64,000 nucleotides of DNA from Luidia sarsii (GCA_949987565.1 OX465118.1:8856132-8920131), one strand, 5' to 3'. Counted from the first letter of the stretch, positions 1 to 12,644 are shown. The notes: a model not told the origin generated them from the letters alone. A program made the numbers and translations.

Positions 1-232
1 CCGCCGATCATTGCGGGGGTGTGACATCACAACGGAGACAACCCCGTCTGATTGGTCAATTAGGCTTGTTCAAGCATTTCAATTTCAACTAAAAATATTA
101 ATCGACATTTTAAAAATGTTATACCTAAATGTGTGAAAAAATAATTCTTTGCATATAACTATAAGAACGTAAAGATAGTGCCATAAAGTGGTCACGCAAC
201 AGCGCCACCAAGCGACGACACGCCATTCCCAT

Positions 233-289
233 CAACAATGTGCCTGTCCCTCCTTGGTCGCTCGTCGTGCACCGCTTGCTGATTACAGG
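233..289 (+). repeat. 57-bp exact duplicate, copy 1
   Basis: This stretch is identical base for base to 1073-1129, 840 bp away. The flanks differ on both sides apart from a few bases, so it looks like a conserved core of a dispersed element rather than a recent large duplication. The family is not recognised. Confidence 0.7.
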
Positions 290-1072
290 TAAAATTCTTC
301 TTTTATCTGATAGAACCACCAACAAAAAGGGAATATTTTGTAAAACTAGGAACCAAAGCACAAATAAAAAGATAGATGGACTGGGTATTTTCGTGCAAAC
401 TTGGAATAAACTATGATTTTACGTCCCGTTTTCCGTTGCGAGGCAAGGTTCATGGAGGCCCTCTTGCGGCGAAGTTGAGAAAGTGGCGTTGTGTGTCTTG
501 TTAGATTGTAATAATTTCGTATGTTTACCACCATTTCTGGTCCAAAGCTCCGATACGTCCGTAATTTGATTATTTTGTGTCTATAATTATAGCCAATTCC
601 CGGGAGTGTTGTCTTAAATTTCTAGGTCATCGCATTACTTCAATAGATAACAGTTTTTCAATGATGTAGCCCCAGAATTTCAATTACAGTATTGGATTTA
701 TTTTAATCCCTGAAATTAGTGTTTTCAGAGAGCAATCCCTCGTCTCATACTGCGTGTCACTGACCCACAATCACTATGTAAATGTATAGGGTAATTTATC
801 ACTGGTAAATGGCAGAATGAGATATTCCTTAAGAAATTCGTGATTTTTGTTTTCTTAATGAATTATATATATTGAAGAGATATTTGCAATGAAGTTGGGC
901 CTTACCCACTGGTAACTCCTTCTCGTAGGTAACCCTCTCCAAGATATTTATGATTGATTGAAGTATATTTCGGCCAAGGGTTTGGCTGGTGCTTGATGTT
1001 AAATGTTTCTTAATAATGTCATTTCTTTATTTTTTCTCTTTTCTTTGTCGTTGTAATTGATAGATTGATTCC

Positions 1073-1129
1073 CAACAATGTGCCTGTCCCTCCTTGGTCG
1101 CTCGTCGTGCACCGCTTGCTGATTACAGG
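1073..1129 (+). repeat. 57-bp exact duplicate, copy 2
   Basis: Second copy of the block at 233-289. The right flank continues into CpG-bearing sequence to about 1290 that the first copy lacks. Confidence 0.7.
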
Positions 1130-2050
1130 ATAACACCAGGAGTATCCTTGAATCCCCGACGTGTTGGTGGGTGTGGTTTCATTCCCTGCTTCCACCAGCA
1201 GTCCCCAGCCGACCTCCACACATATTTCTGTCTTTTTGCTTTGATCACTAGTAGAATTATGCGTGCGGATTGCGTATAGTCTCGAACTCTCGATCTACAA
1301 ACACTTTTACACGTGTTAGCGAAGCTGTGTGTAGCCATAAAGCTCTGTAAAATGTTGCATTTCTGTTCAATCAAAAACCGTGGGAATACTTTGAGGGAGA
1401 CTGGGAAGGAGATTTGTTTCATTTTGATCTGTGTTAGATGCGTTCAAAAGAAATTTGACCTTAACCACTTCATACTGATTCAAGAGGTTTCATTTGCGTT
1501 CTTCAACAAGGGTTTAGGGTTAAGAGGTCGACAAAATCTTTAAAGTCATTCACAGATATGAAGATAAGCTATTGGTGCAGTAATTCATGCTGTGTTTGAA
1601 TGATTTAACTATGCTCTACTATTCTGGTTTAATGACATTATTTTCATAGATGGTCAGTGGATGGTGAGATTGTAATAAGAATATTCCTCTGTACAGTAAA
1701 TTAACATGTTTCCTGTGTCATTCGTTTGTTTCGAGTACATAAATAACTCATATATAATATGTTTTCATTTACAATGTCACTTTTATTATTTCGGACATTC
1801 AGATCCAAACGATTGGCTAAGTTCCCTGTAATTCCATCCCACTGAGAGGGCATTGCCATAGCATTTTAAAACACATTCTGCTCGTGTTTGGCTATGGGGA
1901 CTATTTTGACAAAATGGGGATGTCAATTTCACTTTAGAAATCACGATGAAAAATTATGATAAAATTATTATAAAATCCCACTTGTAGTTGGAACTTAGTG
2001 TTGACATACTGTTGATAGCAGTTTTTGTACTTATATGTTGTTTGTACTTA

Positions 2051-2346
2051 TATATTTTCTTTTAACTTTCAATGCGATGCTTTATATATTAGTTCCAAGT
2101 TTTTTAAGTAAGAAGGACGTGTTGGTGTAGCGGATACACTCTCTGATTTCTAACTTGATGACCCGAGTTCGAGTCCTGGCGATGTCAGGGTCCTTGTTTT
2201 GTTGGTAGTTATATATTTTCTGTTAACTTTCAATGCGATGCTTTATATATTAGTTCCAAGTTTTTTAAGTAAGAAGGACGTGTTGGTGTAGCGGATACAC
2301 GCTCTGAATTCTAACTTGGTGACCCGAGTTCGAGTCCTGGCGATGT
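2051..2346 (+). repeat. Two tandem copies of a tRNA-derived SINE-like unit
   Basis: Two near-identical units lie about 160 bp apart (from about 2051 and 2212). Each ends in a tRNA-like segment (about 2115-2188 and 2275-2346) with an A-box-like TGGTGTAGCGG and a B-box-like AGTTCGAGTCC, about 40 bases apart. The acceptor and anticodon stems do not close well, so this is a tRNA-derived SINE head and not a functional tRNA gene. The AT-rich leader before each head is also duplicated. Confidence 0.65.
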
Positions 2347-2496
2347 CATGATTCGTGTTCGAGTTAAAAATAAATTAAATAAGGCATTTTAACTTTTTTT
2401 TCGACATCTAACCTGTCTTAAAAAGGGTAAAATTCCATTTTATTTTATTTTATCTAGTGGGGTAGAGGGGGTGCGACAGGTCTCCGAACCGCCGCA

Positions 2497-2653
2497 GGTC
2501 GGGGTTTCTGGGGAGGTCGGGGTTTCTGGGGAGGTCGGGGTTTCTGGGGAGGTCGGGGTTTCTGGGGAGGTCGGGGTTTCTGGGGTGGTCGGGGTTTCTG
2601 GGGTGGTCGGGGTTTCTGGGGTGGTCGGGGTTTCTGGGGAGGTCGGGGTTTCT
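2497..2653 (+). repeat. 18-bp minisatellite
   Basis: Eight full copies plus a partial ninth of GGTCGGGGTTTCTGGGGA, with GGGGA/GGGGT variants in the middle copies. The unit length is a multiple of three, so it keeps reading frames open on both strands (for example a Pro-Glu-Thr repeat on the minus strand); these are not genes. It abuts the tRNA-like segment at 2654-2735. Confidence 0.9.
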
Positions 2654-2735
2654 GCATCCACCCGGGATCGAACCCTCGGCCTTGGGGTTCCCAGTCGAGC
2701 CACTGAACCTCTAGCCTCATGAGAACCGCCCACCC
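2654..2735 (-). repeat. tRNA-derived SINE-like fragment
   Basis: Read on the minus strand this contains a perfect B box, GGTTCGATCCC, preceded by an A-box-like GTTCAGTGGCTCGACTGGG region. The 18-bp minisatellite starts directly at its 3' end, which suggests the minisatellite grew out of the SINE tail. Confidence 0.55.
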
Positions 2736-2799
2736 ACCCTTAAGAAACTAATCTATTTAAACCTTCGGTTACCTTAATAGAATTAAAAAACATTAAATT

Positions 2800-5700
2800 A
2801 AAGACTTGACATCCCCGGGGATCGAACCTTCAACCTTGAGGTTACAGACCCTGGGACAACCACCACACGCCATGCGCACCAGATGAATTTTGGTCGAAAT
2901 TTCAGATACTTATAGGTTGGGTTTGTACTTAGTAATTTGAAGAAGAAAAATGTTCTGTTACATCCCCGGGGATCGAACCTGCAACCTTGAGGTTACAGAC
3001 CCTGGGACACCCACGACACGCCATACGCACCAGTTGACTTTTGGTCGAAATTTCAGATACTTATAGGTTGGGTTTGTACTTAGTAATTTGAAGAAGAAAA
3101 ATGTTCTGTTACATCCCCGGGGATCGAACCTGCAACCTTCAGGTTACAAACCCTGGGACACCCACGACACGCCATGCGCACCAGTTGACTTTTGGTCGAA
3201 ATTTCAGATACTTATAGGTTGGGTTTGTACTTAGTAATTTGAAGAAGAAAAATGTTCTGTTACATCCCCGGGGATCGAACCTGCAACCTTCAGGTTACAA
3301 ACCCTGGGACACCCACGACACGCCATGCGCACCAGTTGACTTTTGGTCGAAATTTCAGATAATTATAGGTTGGGTTTGTACTTAGTAATTTGAAGAAGAA
3401 AAATGTTCTGTTACATCCCCGGGGATCGAACCTGCAACCTTCAGGTTACAAACCCTGGGACACCCACCACACGCCATGCGCACCAGTTGACTTTTGGTCG
3501 AAATTTCAGATACTTATAGGTTGGGTTTGTACTTATTAATTTAAAGAAGAAAAATGCATTTGTTGCATCCCTGGGGATCGAACCTGCAACCTTGAGGTTA
3601 CAGACCCCGGGACAACCACGACACGCCATGCGCACCAGTTGACTTTTGGTCGAATTTTCAGATACATATAGGTTGGGTTTGTACTTGGTAATTTGAAGAA
3701 GAAAAATGTTCTGTTACATCCCCGGGGATCGAACCTGCAACCTTGAGGTTACAGACCCCGGGACAACCACGACACGCCATGCGCACCAGTTGACTTTTGG
3801 TCGAATTTTCAGATACATATAGGTTGGGTTTGTACTTGGTAATTTGAAGAAGAAAAATGTTCTGTTACATCCCCGGGGATCGAACCTGCAACCTTGAGGT
3901 TACAGACCCTGGGACACCCACGACACGCCATGCGCACCAGTTGACCTTTGGTCGAAATTTCAGATACTTATAGGTTGGGTTTGTACTTATTAATTTAAAG
4001 AAGAAAAATGCATTTGTTGCATCCCTGGGGATCGAACCTGCAACCTTGAGGTTACAGACCCTGGGACACCCACGACACGCCATACGCACCAGTTGACTTT
4101 GGGTCGAAATTTCAGATACTTATAGGTTGGGTTTGTACTTGGTAATTTGAAGAAGAAAAATGTTCTGTTACATCCCCGGGGATCGAACCTGCAACCTTGA
4201 GGTTACAGACCCTGGGACACCCACGACACGCCATGCGCACCAGTTGACCTTTGGTCGAAATTTCAGATACTTATAGGTTGGGTTTTTACTTTGTAATTTG
4301 AAGAAGAAAAATGTTCTGTTACATCCCCGGGGATCGAACCTGCAACCTTCAGGTTACAAACCTTGGGACACCCACGACACGCCATGCGCACCAGTTGACT
4401 TTTGGTCGAAATTTCAGATAATTATAGGTTGGGTTTGTACTTAGTGATTTGAAGAAGAAAAATGTTCTGTTACATCCCCGGGGATCGAACCTGCAACCTT
4501 CAGGTTACAAACCCTGGGACACCCACGACACGCCATGCGCACCAGTTGACTTTTGGTCGAAATTTCAGATACTTATAGGTTGGGTTTGTACTTGGTAATT
4601 TGAAGAAGAAAAATGTTCTGTTACATACCCGGGGATCGAACCTGCAACCTTGAGGTTACAGACCCTGGGACACCCACGACACGCCATACGCACCAGTTGA
4701 CTTTGGGTCGAAATTTCAGATACTTATAGGTTGGGTTTGTACTTTGTAATTTGAAGAAGAAAAATGTTCTGTTACATACCCGGGGATCGAACCTGCAACC
4801 TTGAGGTTACAGACCCTGGGACACCCACCACACGCCATGCGCACCAGTTGACTTTTGGTCGAAATTTCAGATACTTATAGGTTGGGTTTGTACTTGGTAA
4901 TTTGAAGAAGAAAAATGTTCTGTTACATCCCCGGGGATCGAACCTGCAACCTTCAGGTTACAAACCCTGGGACACCCACGACACGCCATGCGCACCAGTT
5001 GACTTTTGGTCGAAATTTCAGATACTTATAGGTTGGGTTTGTACTTGGTAATTTGAAGAAGAAAAATGTTCTGTTACATACCCGGGGATCGAACCTGCAA
5101 CCTTGAGGTTACAGACCCTGGGACACCCACGACACGCCATACGCACCAGTTGACTTTGGGTCGAAATTTCAGATACTTATAGGTTGGGTTTGTACTTTGT
5201 AATTTGAAGAAGAAAAATGTTCTGTTACATACCCGGGGATCGAACCTGCAACCTTGAGGTTACAGACCCTGGGACACCCACCACACGCCATGCGCACCAG
5301 TTGACTTTTGGTCGAAATTTCAGATACTTATAGGTTGGGTTTGTACTTGGTAATTTGAAGAAGAAAAATGTTCTGTTACATCCCCGGGGATCGAACCTGC
5401 AACCTTCAGGTTACAAACCCTGGGACACCCACCACACGCCATGCACACCAGTTGACTTTTGGTCGAAATTTCAGATACTTATAGGTTGGGTTTGTACTTA
5501 TTAATTTAAAGAAGAAAAATGCATTTGTTGCATCCCTGGGGATCGAACCTGCAACCTTGAGGTTACAGACCCCGGGACAACCACGACACGCCATGCGCAC
5601 CAGTTGAATTTTGGTCGAATTTTCAGATACATATAGGTTGGGTTTGTACTTGGTAATTTGAAGAAGAAAAATGTTCTGTTACATCCCCGGGGATCGAACC

Positions 5701-7437
5701 TGCAACCTTGAGGTTACAGACCCTGGGACACCCACCACACGCCATGCGCACCAGTTGACTTTTGGTCGAAATTTCAGATACTTATAGGTTGGGTTTGTAC
5801 TTGGTAATTTGAAGAAGAAAAATGTTCTGTTACATCCCCGGGGATCGAACCTGCAACCTTCAGGTTACAAACCCTGGGACACCCACCACACGCCATGCAC
5901 ACCAGTTGACTTTTGGTCGAAATTTCAGATACTTATAGGTTGGGTTTGTACTTATTAATTTAAAGAAGAAAAATGCATTTGTTGCATCCCTGGGGATCGA
6001 ACCTGCAACCTTGAGGTTACAGACCCCGGGACAACCACGACACGCCATGCGCACCAGTTGAATTTTGGTCGAATTTTCAGATACATATAGGTTGGGTTTG
6101 TACTTGGTAATTTGAAGAAGAAAAATGTTCTGTTACATCCCCGGGGATCGAACCTGCAACCTTGAGGTTACAGACCCTGGGACACCCACGACACGCCATG
6201 CGCACCAGTTGACCTTTGGTCGAAATTTCAGATACTTATAGGTTGGGTTTTTACTTTGTAATTTGAAGAAGAAAAATGTTCTGTTACATCCCCGGGGATC
6301 GAACCTGCAACCTTCAGGTTACAAACCTTGGGACACCCACGACACGCCATGCGCACCAGTTGACTTTTGGTCGAAATTTCAGATAATTATAGGTTGGGTT
6401 TGTACTTTGTAATTTGAAGAAGAAAAATGTTCTGTTACATACCCGGGGATCGAACCTGCAACCTTGAGGTTACAGACCCTGGGACACCCACCACACGCCA
6501 TGCGCACCAGTTGACTTTTGGTCGAAATTTCAGATACTTATAGGTTGGGTTTGTACTTGGTAATTTGAAGAAGAAAAATGTTCTGTTACATCCCCGGGGA
6601 TCGAACCTGCAACCTTCAGGTTACAAACCCTGGGACACCCACCACACGCCATGCACACCAGTTGACTTTTGGTCGAAATTTCAGATACTTATAGGTTGGG
6701 TTTGTACTTATTAATTTAAAGAAGAAAAATGCATTTGTTGCATCCCTGGGGATCGAACCTGCAACCTTGAGGTTACAGACCCCGGGACAACCACGACACG
6801 CCATGCGCACCAGTTGAATTTTGGTCGAATTTTCAGATACATATAGGTTGGGTTTGTACTTGGTAATTTGAAGAAGAAAAATGTTCTGTTACATCCCCGG
6901 GGATCAAACCTGCAACCTTGAGGTTACAGACCCTGGGTCACCCATGACACGCCATGCACACCAGTTGACTTTTGGTCGAATTTTCAGATACTTATAGGTT
7001 GGGTTTGTACTTGGTAATTTGAAGAAGAAAAATGTTCTGTTACATCCCCGGGGATCGAACCTGCAACCTTCAGGTTACAGACCCTGGGACACCCACCACA
7101 CGCCATGCGCACCAGTTGACTTTTGGTCGAAATTTCAGATACTTATAGGTTGGGTTTGTACTTGGTAATTTGAAGAAGAAAAATGTTACGTTACATCCCC
7201 GGGGATCGAACCTGCAACCTTGAGGTTACAGACCCTGGGACACCCACGACACGCCATGCGCACCAGTTGACCTTTGGTCGAAATTTCAGATACTTATAGG
7301 TTGGGTTTGTACTTGGTAATGTGAAGAAGGAAAAAGTTACGTTACACCCCTGGGGATCGAACCTGCAACCTTAAAGATACAAACCCTGGGACACCCACGA
7401 CACGCCATACGCACCAGTTGACTTTTGGTCGAAATTT
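2800..7437 (-). repeat. 151-bp satellite array with tRNA-like B box
   Basis: About 30 tandem copies of a 151-bp unit; starts of the same motif at 2951, 3102 and 3253 give the period exactly. On the minus strand each unit carries GGTTCGATCCCC (a tRNA B box) and, about 45 bases upstream, TGGCGTGTCGTGG, close to an A box. The unit therefore looks like a SINE head amplified as a satellite. Some copies are a distinct variant (an ATGCATTTGTTGCATCC block, near 3555, 4010, 5520, 5975 and 6732). The 64-residue open frames inside that variant (for example 3441-3635 and 5406-5600) are by-products of the repeat. The first and last copies are more diverged. Confidence 0.93.
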
Positions 7438-7619
7438 GCAACCTAGACCTTTGACCTCATTCAAATGACCTAATTAACCATTTTTGTCCTTATTATTTTT
7501 TTTTTCATGTTGTATTTTATATTAAATTTCACATTTCAAAGGATTCATCAATATTAAAATTGCTTTATCTCAATCAATCAAAATACAATGTGGCGTGTTG
7601 TACCCAGTGGCAGGAGTAC

Positions 7620-8183
7620 TGTAAGAGTGAAATTAGGCAAGCCCCATATAAAAGGTGTTCCCCGTAAACGACTCACTGGTACTCAAGGTCTAACCTGCAC
7701 ACGTCATTCCCACTTCCCTCATTCCAAGTAACCTGGCTCAAGACATACCAGGGTCCCTCTGTCAGTGCCCCTCAGGGTCATGACCTCATGCTTTCCCCAC
7801 TAAACTGACCCTGCACCTTCTTCCCTGAAATGATGTCATATAAGTTATGTCTTCTTTATATGACATCATCCCCCAAGAAAAGATCTCCCCCCCCTCCTGT
7901 AAAAGGTATATAATACGCTCATTTTCTCAGTTTTACTGAGGAGAAGATCAGGCCCGACCAGAGTCCAACACGCATTCCTTACTCTTATACCCAGGCATAG
8001 CCAGAAGCTGTTCCAGCCCTATGACCTGTGGTGCAGTATATTTACCGGATGTATAAGTGAGTTCTTGGAGTTCAATTAAAAGTCTCCCAACTAAGCTTAA
8101 CTCAGCCCGTCTGCTTTGTCTATTTTCATCTTCAAAGAGTCCATCGTCATTCTCTCTACCGTTCACAGAATCTGTCTGTTACA
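7620..8183 (+). mobile_element. Solo LTR of an LTR retrotransposon
   Basis: A 564-bp element starts TGTAAG and ends GTTACA, and is flanked on both sides by GTAC (7616-7619 and 8184-8187), a 4-bp target-site duplication. Inside are a TATA-like TATATAA near 7906 and an ATTAAA near 8076, in the order expected for U3-R-U5. A perfect 13-bp inverted repeat (TGATGTCATATAA, about 7830-7868) sits upstream of the TATA and contains CRE-like TGATGTCA sites. No internal gag/pol sequence is next to it, so it is a solo LTR left by recombination. The size and 4-bp duplication suit a Ty3/gypsy-like element, but the family is inferred. Confidence 0.7.
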
Positions 8184-8411
8184 GTACTACTATATAGTCA
8201 GTACATGTACACGTACATGTCGGTACAACGTTACGATTTCAGCGCGAAAAGTACGCCATATCCCTCCCAGGGCAAAAGTTACTGTACATAGCACCCTCAA
8301 TAATCGGACATTCTCCTCGCTGCACGGCCAATAAACATATTCCGTCGGCGTAAAAAGTAGAACAAGTCCAGTGGGAACACGACTTAAGGGTAAAAATAAA
8401 ATAAAAGAACC

Positions 8412-8560
8412 TGAGAGATGAAAGTCCAAACTACAATTATCAGTATAGCTTCATGAAGTGAGAAACATTTGGGTGTGGGATAATTGGCTTTGAAAGTTAG
8501 TGTTTTTGTAGTGTTCAGTAGGAGCTCGGTTTAGTGGTCTAAATGAGCAGCGCCCTCTTT
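8412..8560 (+). repeat. Dispersed repeat, copy A
   Basis: Shares about 150 bp with 32202-32350: both begin AGAGATGAA-GTCCAAAC, contain GGGTGTGGGATAATTGGCTTTG and end at AGCGCCCTCT. It looks like a nonautonomous element; no transposase is present. Confidence 0.65.
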
Positions 8561-9689
8561 TGTTGATAAATAACCAGGGTCTATTTTAGCCCAGACATTT
8601 CAGTGTTTTTATAAATATTCTCTCCTTTCATCGACCAAATAATAATTATATACAAGCAATAATACAACAATTATCACTATGTTCTTTAGACCTTGAAAAA
8701 TGATGGGATAATTGTTGGTTTTCATAAAATATTGACTAAAATTATATATGTATGAATACATTATAGAGTATACATGTACATAACATAATATACAAGATAT
8801 GTATTCACTTTGTATGTGTATCATATGCATGTGTATAAAGATGCATATGCATACATATATTATGTAAATGTGATTGTCTTTGTATGAATGTATATTTCAA
8901 TATCAATGTACTGCATATAATTATATGTATATTCATCTAATGAGATTTGAAGGTTTTAATGGTAAGAATACCTGGTGGAGTAATACGTTTGCGGTGACAC
9001 CATGCAAAGTTCTCTTTTGTGAGTATGTGGTTCTGAAAAGAACAACACAATCATCTAACACAATGTTGCTTCTATGGATACATGCACATGATTATGTGCT
9101 TATTTATAATAAAATATATGAACAATTTGTTATAATCATATAAAACAAAAACAAAAGGACCAACATTTCAACAAGACATAAAACTCACAATAAAGAGGTA
9201 AATATTTGTATGAAAAAGGTATTTTATAAATCACATAAATATATATAAACATCTTTATTTTGATACAAACACTCGGATCCTATCATCATCTCATACGAAT
9301 CGTGTTACTAACTTATCATTTGTCGAACAGGATCCCTAAAAACATCTTCAACACCCTTGTCGGTCAAGTTTTGTTTTAATGATCACAAAAGGAGAAACAA
9401 TGTCCAAACACGAGTCGTTGGGTCCGAGAAATTCGTCATTTCTTGCAGTTGGTAACTTATCATGTCCCTTTGAAGTACAATGAAATAATGCACCCATTTG
9501 CAGATGGGTCAAAATTCTTCTTTCTTTCCTGTTCAATTCAGGTGTACAGTCGAGATTAACCAATATGCCGTGTTGTTCATACATATACAAAAACTATCAA
9601 AATGCCTTATGAAAACCACACTGGCCTTTTCAGTACAATTTTTCTCTCCAACTACACAGATTGAATGGCAGTTTGAATAACTGATCCAC

Positions 9690-9985
9690 AAAATGGTCTG
9701 CTGAATAGTCAACCGATTAAATTGATCAACTTATCAACTACTTGTTCGATGGGTTCACCTTTTTCAGTCACTGATTTGTTAACCAAAAATCAACAAACTT
9801 ATCCACCAACTTTTGCTGACATTTGCTCATGCAAATGATCAACCAATTGGCAACTAATAAGTCAACTTATCAGCCAACCGATCAATCTATCAGCCAATCA
9901 ATCAACCAAGTAGTTCAGACAATCAATCAGCAAACTGAACAACCAATTGGCTAATGGATCAACAATCCGCTAAATATCAACAAGT
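9690..9985 (+). repeat. Degenerate CAATCAAC-type tandem repeat
   Basis: Roughly 300 bp made of imperfect CAACCAAT, CAATCAAT and TCAACTTATCAA blocks, an old, diverged short tandem repeat. Confidence 0.6.
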
Positions 9986-12186
9986 ATGCAGCACGGTAGC
10001 AACTGACGGAATCTGTGTAAAAAAAATCCAAAATAACTTGGCCTGGATTCAGCGATGCCAGCATCACAATGTATACAGGAATACAGAGAGTTTCTGCAAA
10101 GACTACTTGAGTTCATGGTAGGTTAATACAGGAGGTAAGGAAAAACCGATTGCATGACAGCAAAGGCAAGTATACGCAGGCAGTTAACCGCACCTTCCGA
10201 AACATTTGCATCGTACGAATAAACCACATCCTTCCGAGTTGAAAGAACTCTCTCAATATGCTTAACCCCCCCCACCCAAAAAAAAAAAATGATAGCCCTC
10301 AGATTTTCAATACTCAGTGATAACTCGGAACAGGTTGGGTTGGGCGAAACAAAAATGCACTGAACGTCGCTGAGTTTATTTTTAGCGGCAATGACAGCAC
10401 AGGATATCCGCAGCCGGGAAGAGTTTCGCAACCCGAGGAAAAGGAGAGGACTCTTGGTGATGGGATGTTTGCCCATTCCGTCTGTCCAAGTGTCCATCAA
10501 ACCCCCCTCCCTTCCCGGCTTCTGGGGAACCTATTAGTATTGCATCCGTGCGTCATCCAACACTACACCTCTAACATCAGCGACCTCCCCCCCCCCTCAA
10601 TCGCCAACAAGCAAAATTGATTTCCTTCCTCTCACTGAAAAAACAACAACCCAAAAAGGCAAAAACCCATCACGTCACTGCCTCTACGATAGCAACGTGA
10701 CTGACAAAAACTAATGCCACATCCGTCTCTCCCCAACTGCATTTTTAAAGTGTTACTGTACTGGCACCCAATCCTTCCTTCCCTGACTAACACCACCTCG
10801 TAGACAGGGACCAATTGCGTGGAATCTGTTACGGTGTAATGCCGTGCTTACGGGCAGCGTTTAGCGCGTACAGTATATCTATTTCATGGAATACGTTAGC
10901 AAGACTTTCGGCTCTTGAAATACGCAAACCATTAGCAAAGAATATCTGCTACGGTAAGCGAAAAAAAATTGCTACCAGTAACTGATTCCATGAAATTGGG
11001 CCCCTGGATTAATGATTTGTTTGCTTCTAGAACGAGGCATATTACGATGAAAAACTGGTCTGCATTCACGTGTACAAGTGACTTTTTTTCCCTAATTCAG
11101 CAGAGACGGAAAGCAGAAGTACGTCTCAGCGTTCCGAGGGAAAAAAAAACACAAGCACACAACTTTAAAAAAAAAAAAAGTGCACGTTTGTGCATGTTGG
11201 GCGGGGCTACAAAAAGTTAAAACTGATTGCACAGAACTTTTATTTCTCTCTCCCGCAGAACTGGTTTAACTCAGCTTCCAACAGTGCCAAGTATTCTTGG
11301 TTTGTTTTGCCTTCATAATTGGATTATTCCTACTGATAACCTTTAAATAAAAGGCGGGTAAATATGGGATGAAATTATTTTGAAACTTTCTTTATAACCC
11401 CCATGAAACAAATAAAATGGTGGTTTTAAACCTCTTTACAGAGCTCCCCAAATCGCACAATGTTCTTTGCTACCTAACACTATTGTTGAATACAATACAT
11501 GGGGGGAATGGTTTCTATGGCAGCATCATCAATGTGATAAAACAAAAACGTTAACAGACATTACAGATTTTATAAAAATTCCATTTCAAACATTATTTGG
11601 TATAAATAGCTAAATGCACATGAAAATGGACGTATCAAAATGATGTGGAAAAACTCAAAATTATGGGAAAGATTGGCAAAAGAAAAAACCCAAAAATAAA
11701 ATAAATAATAAACCCAAAAAACTAAATACCCCCCCCCAAAAAAACCCCAAACAAGATGCGAACAAGAATTGAGCTGTCCCCCCCCCCTTTTTGGAGGCTA
11801 AATCTTAGGGATATCTTGGCAGAACAAAAGGTTACTGGCAGGTGAATAATATCTGTCCCTTTATGACACCCTGTATCTTCAGGGAATCTAGAAATATTGC
11901 AACAAATGCCTCCATCAAAGCGATCAACGACAACTGCCTACCAATAAACATGGTCAGTAGCGCACAATGGTCCTAGCCATTCGGCCATCTGACCCGGAAC
12001 GTCGACAAAAAACAACAGCGTCCATTGGAAATCTCCTCTACTCCTTGAGTAAAGTAAAATCAACTGTTACTCACCACTTTTAATAATGCACATTTCTGTC
12101 TATAATAGAGCAAGTTTTTTTGGTTGTTAAAGTTATAAGTCGGGGGAATTTGGTGTTTCATTTTTGTGGGGGATAGGTTTGGCCGT

Positions 12187-12644
12187 CTAGAGTTCGTCCC
12201 GGACGTAGAGTAGCGATTCGCGCCGGTAGAGCTTCCTCTTGATGAGCTTGAAGGAGGGCTTGAGAAGGGCCGTGGGCTTCTCCTTAGGGTTCCGCAGCGC
12301 CTGGAGCTTGGCGGCCAGCCAGCGGGGAGGCTCCCGGGCCAGCACCACGGTCACCTCGAAGGTGGTGACCGTGCCGGGGTCCACGGCCACCTTGCCCAGG
12401 CGCTGGCACGTCTCCCCCTCCTCCAGCACCACCGACAGGCTGCAGCCCCGCACGCCGCAGGGCTCGTCCAGCGCCATGCGCACCACGTCCTCGCCCAGCC
12501 GCTGCGGCAGACCCTCGGGCACCAGCAGGCGGGCCGGCTGGCGGTGCTCGCTGGCCAGCCGCAGGCAGTCCACGATCAGCGAGGCCACAAACTGGCTCAT
12601 CTTCACCTCGCGCACGTCGCTCTCTCCGCAAAGGTCCATAAGAT
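12187..12644 (-). CDS. DDIT4: DDIT4-like exon 2 (REDD core domain)
   Basis: A 458-bp, strongly GC-rich exon (third positions mostly G or C) in AT-rich surroundings. It encodes residues 60-211 and the stop; nearly the whole conserved domain is in this one exon. Confidence 0.9.

Larger units (their letters stand above)
1..2040. other. Intergenic, no gene recognised
   Basis: AT-rich sequence with only short open frames of low-complexity composition and no recognisable protein motif on either strand. The only structure I see is a 57-bp exact duplication (see the two entries below). Confidence 0.6.
8188..12180. other. Intergenic, repeats only
   Basis: No gene is recognised. Contents are a dispersed repeat (8412-8560), an AT-rich TATGCAT-type region (about 8740-8960), a degenerate CAATCAAC-rich region (9690-9985), and short homopolymers with several poly-C and poly-A runs at 10260-11800. 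The lower end probably includes the DDIT4 3' UTR; an ATTAAA on the minus strand near 12076-12082 is a possible poly(A) signal. Confidence 0.5.

Noticed and set aside
2115..2346. Functional tRNA genes
   Set aside because: A and B boxes are present but acceptor and anticodon stems do not pair properly; two copies share long AT leaders like a SINE.
2800..7437. CRISPR array, considered because of regular spacing
   Set aside because: The whole 151-bp unit is repeated with no unique spacers; the host is a eukaryote.
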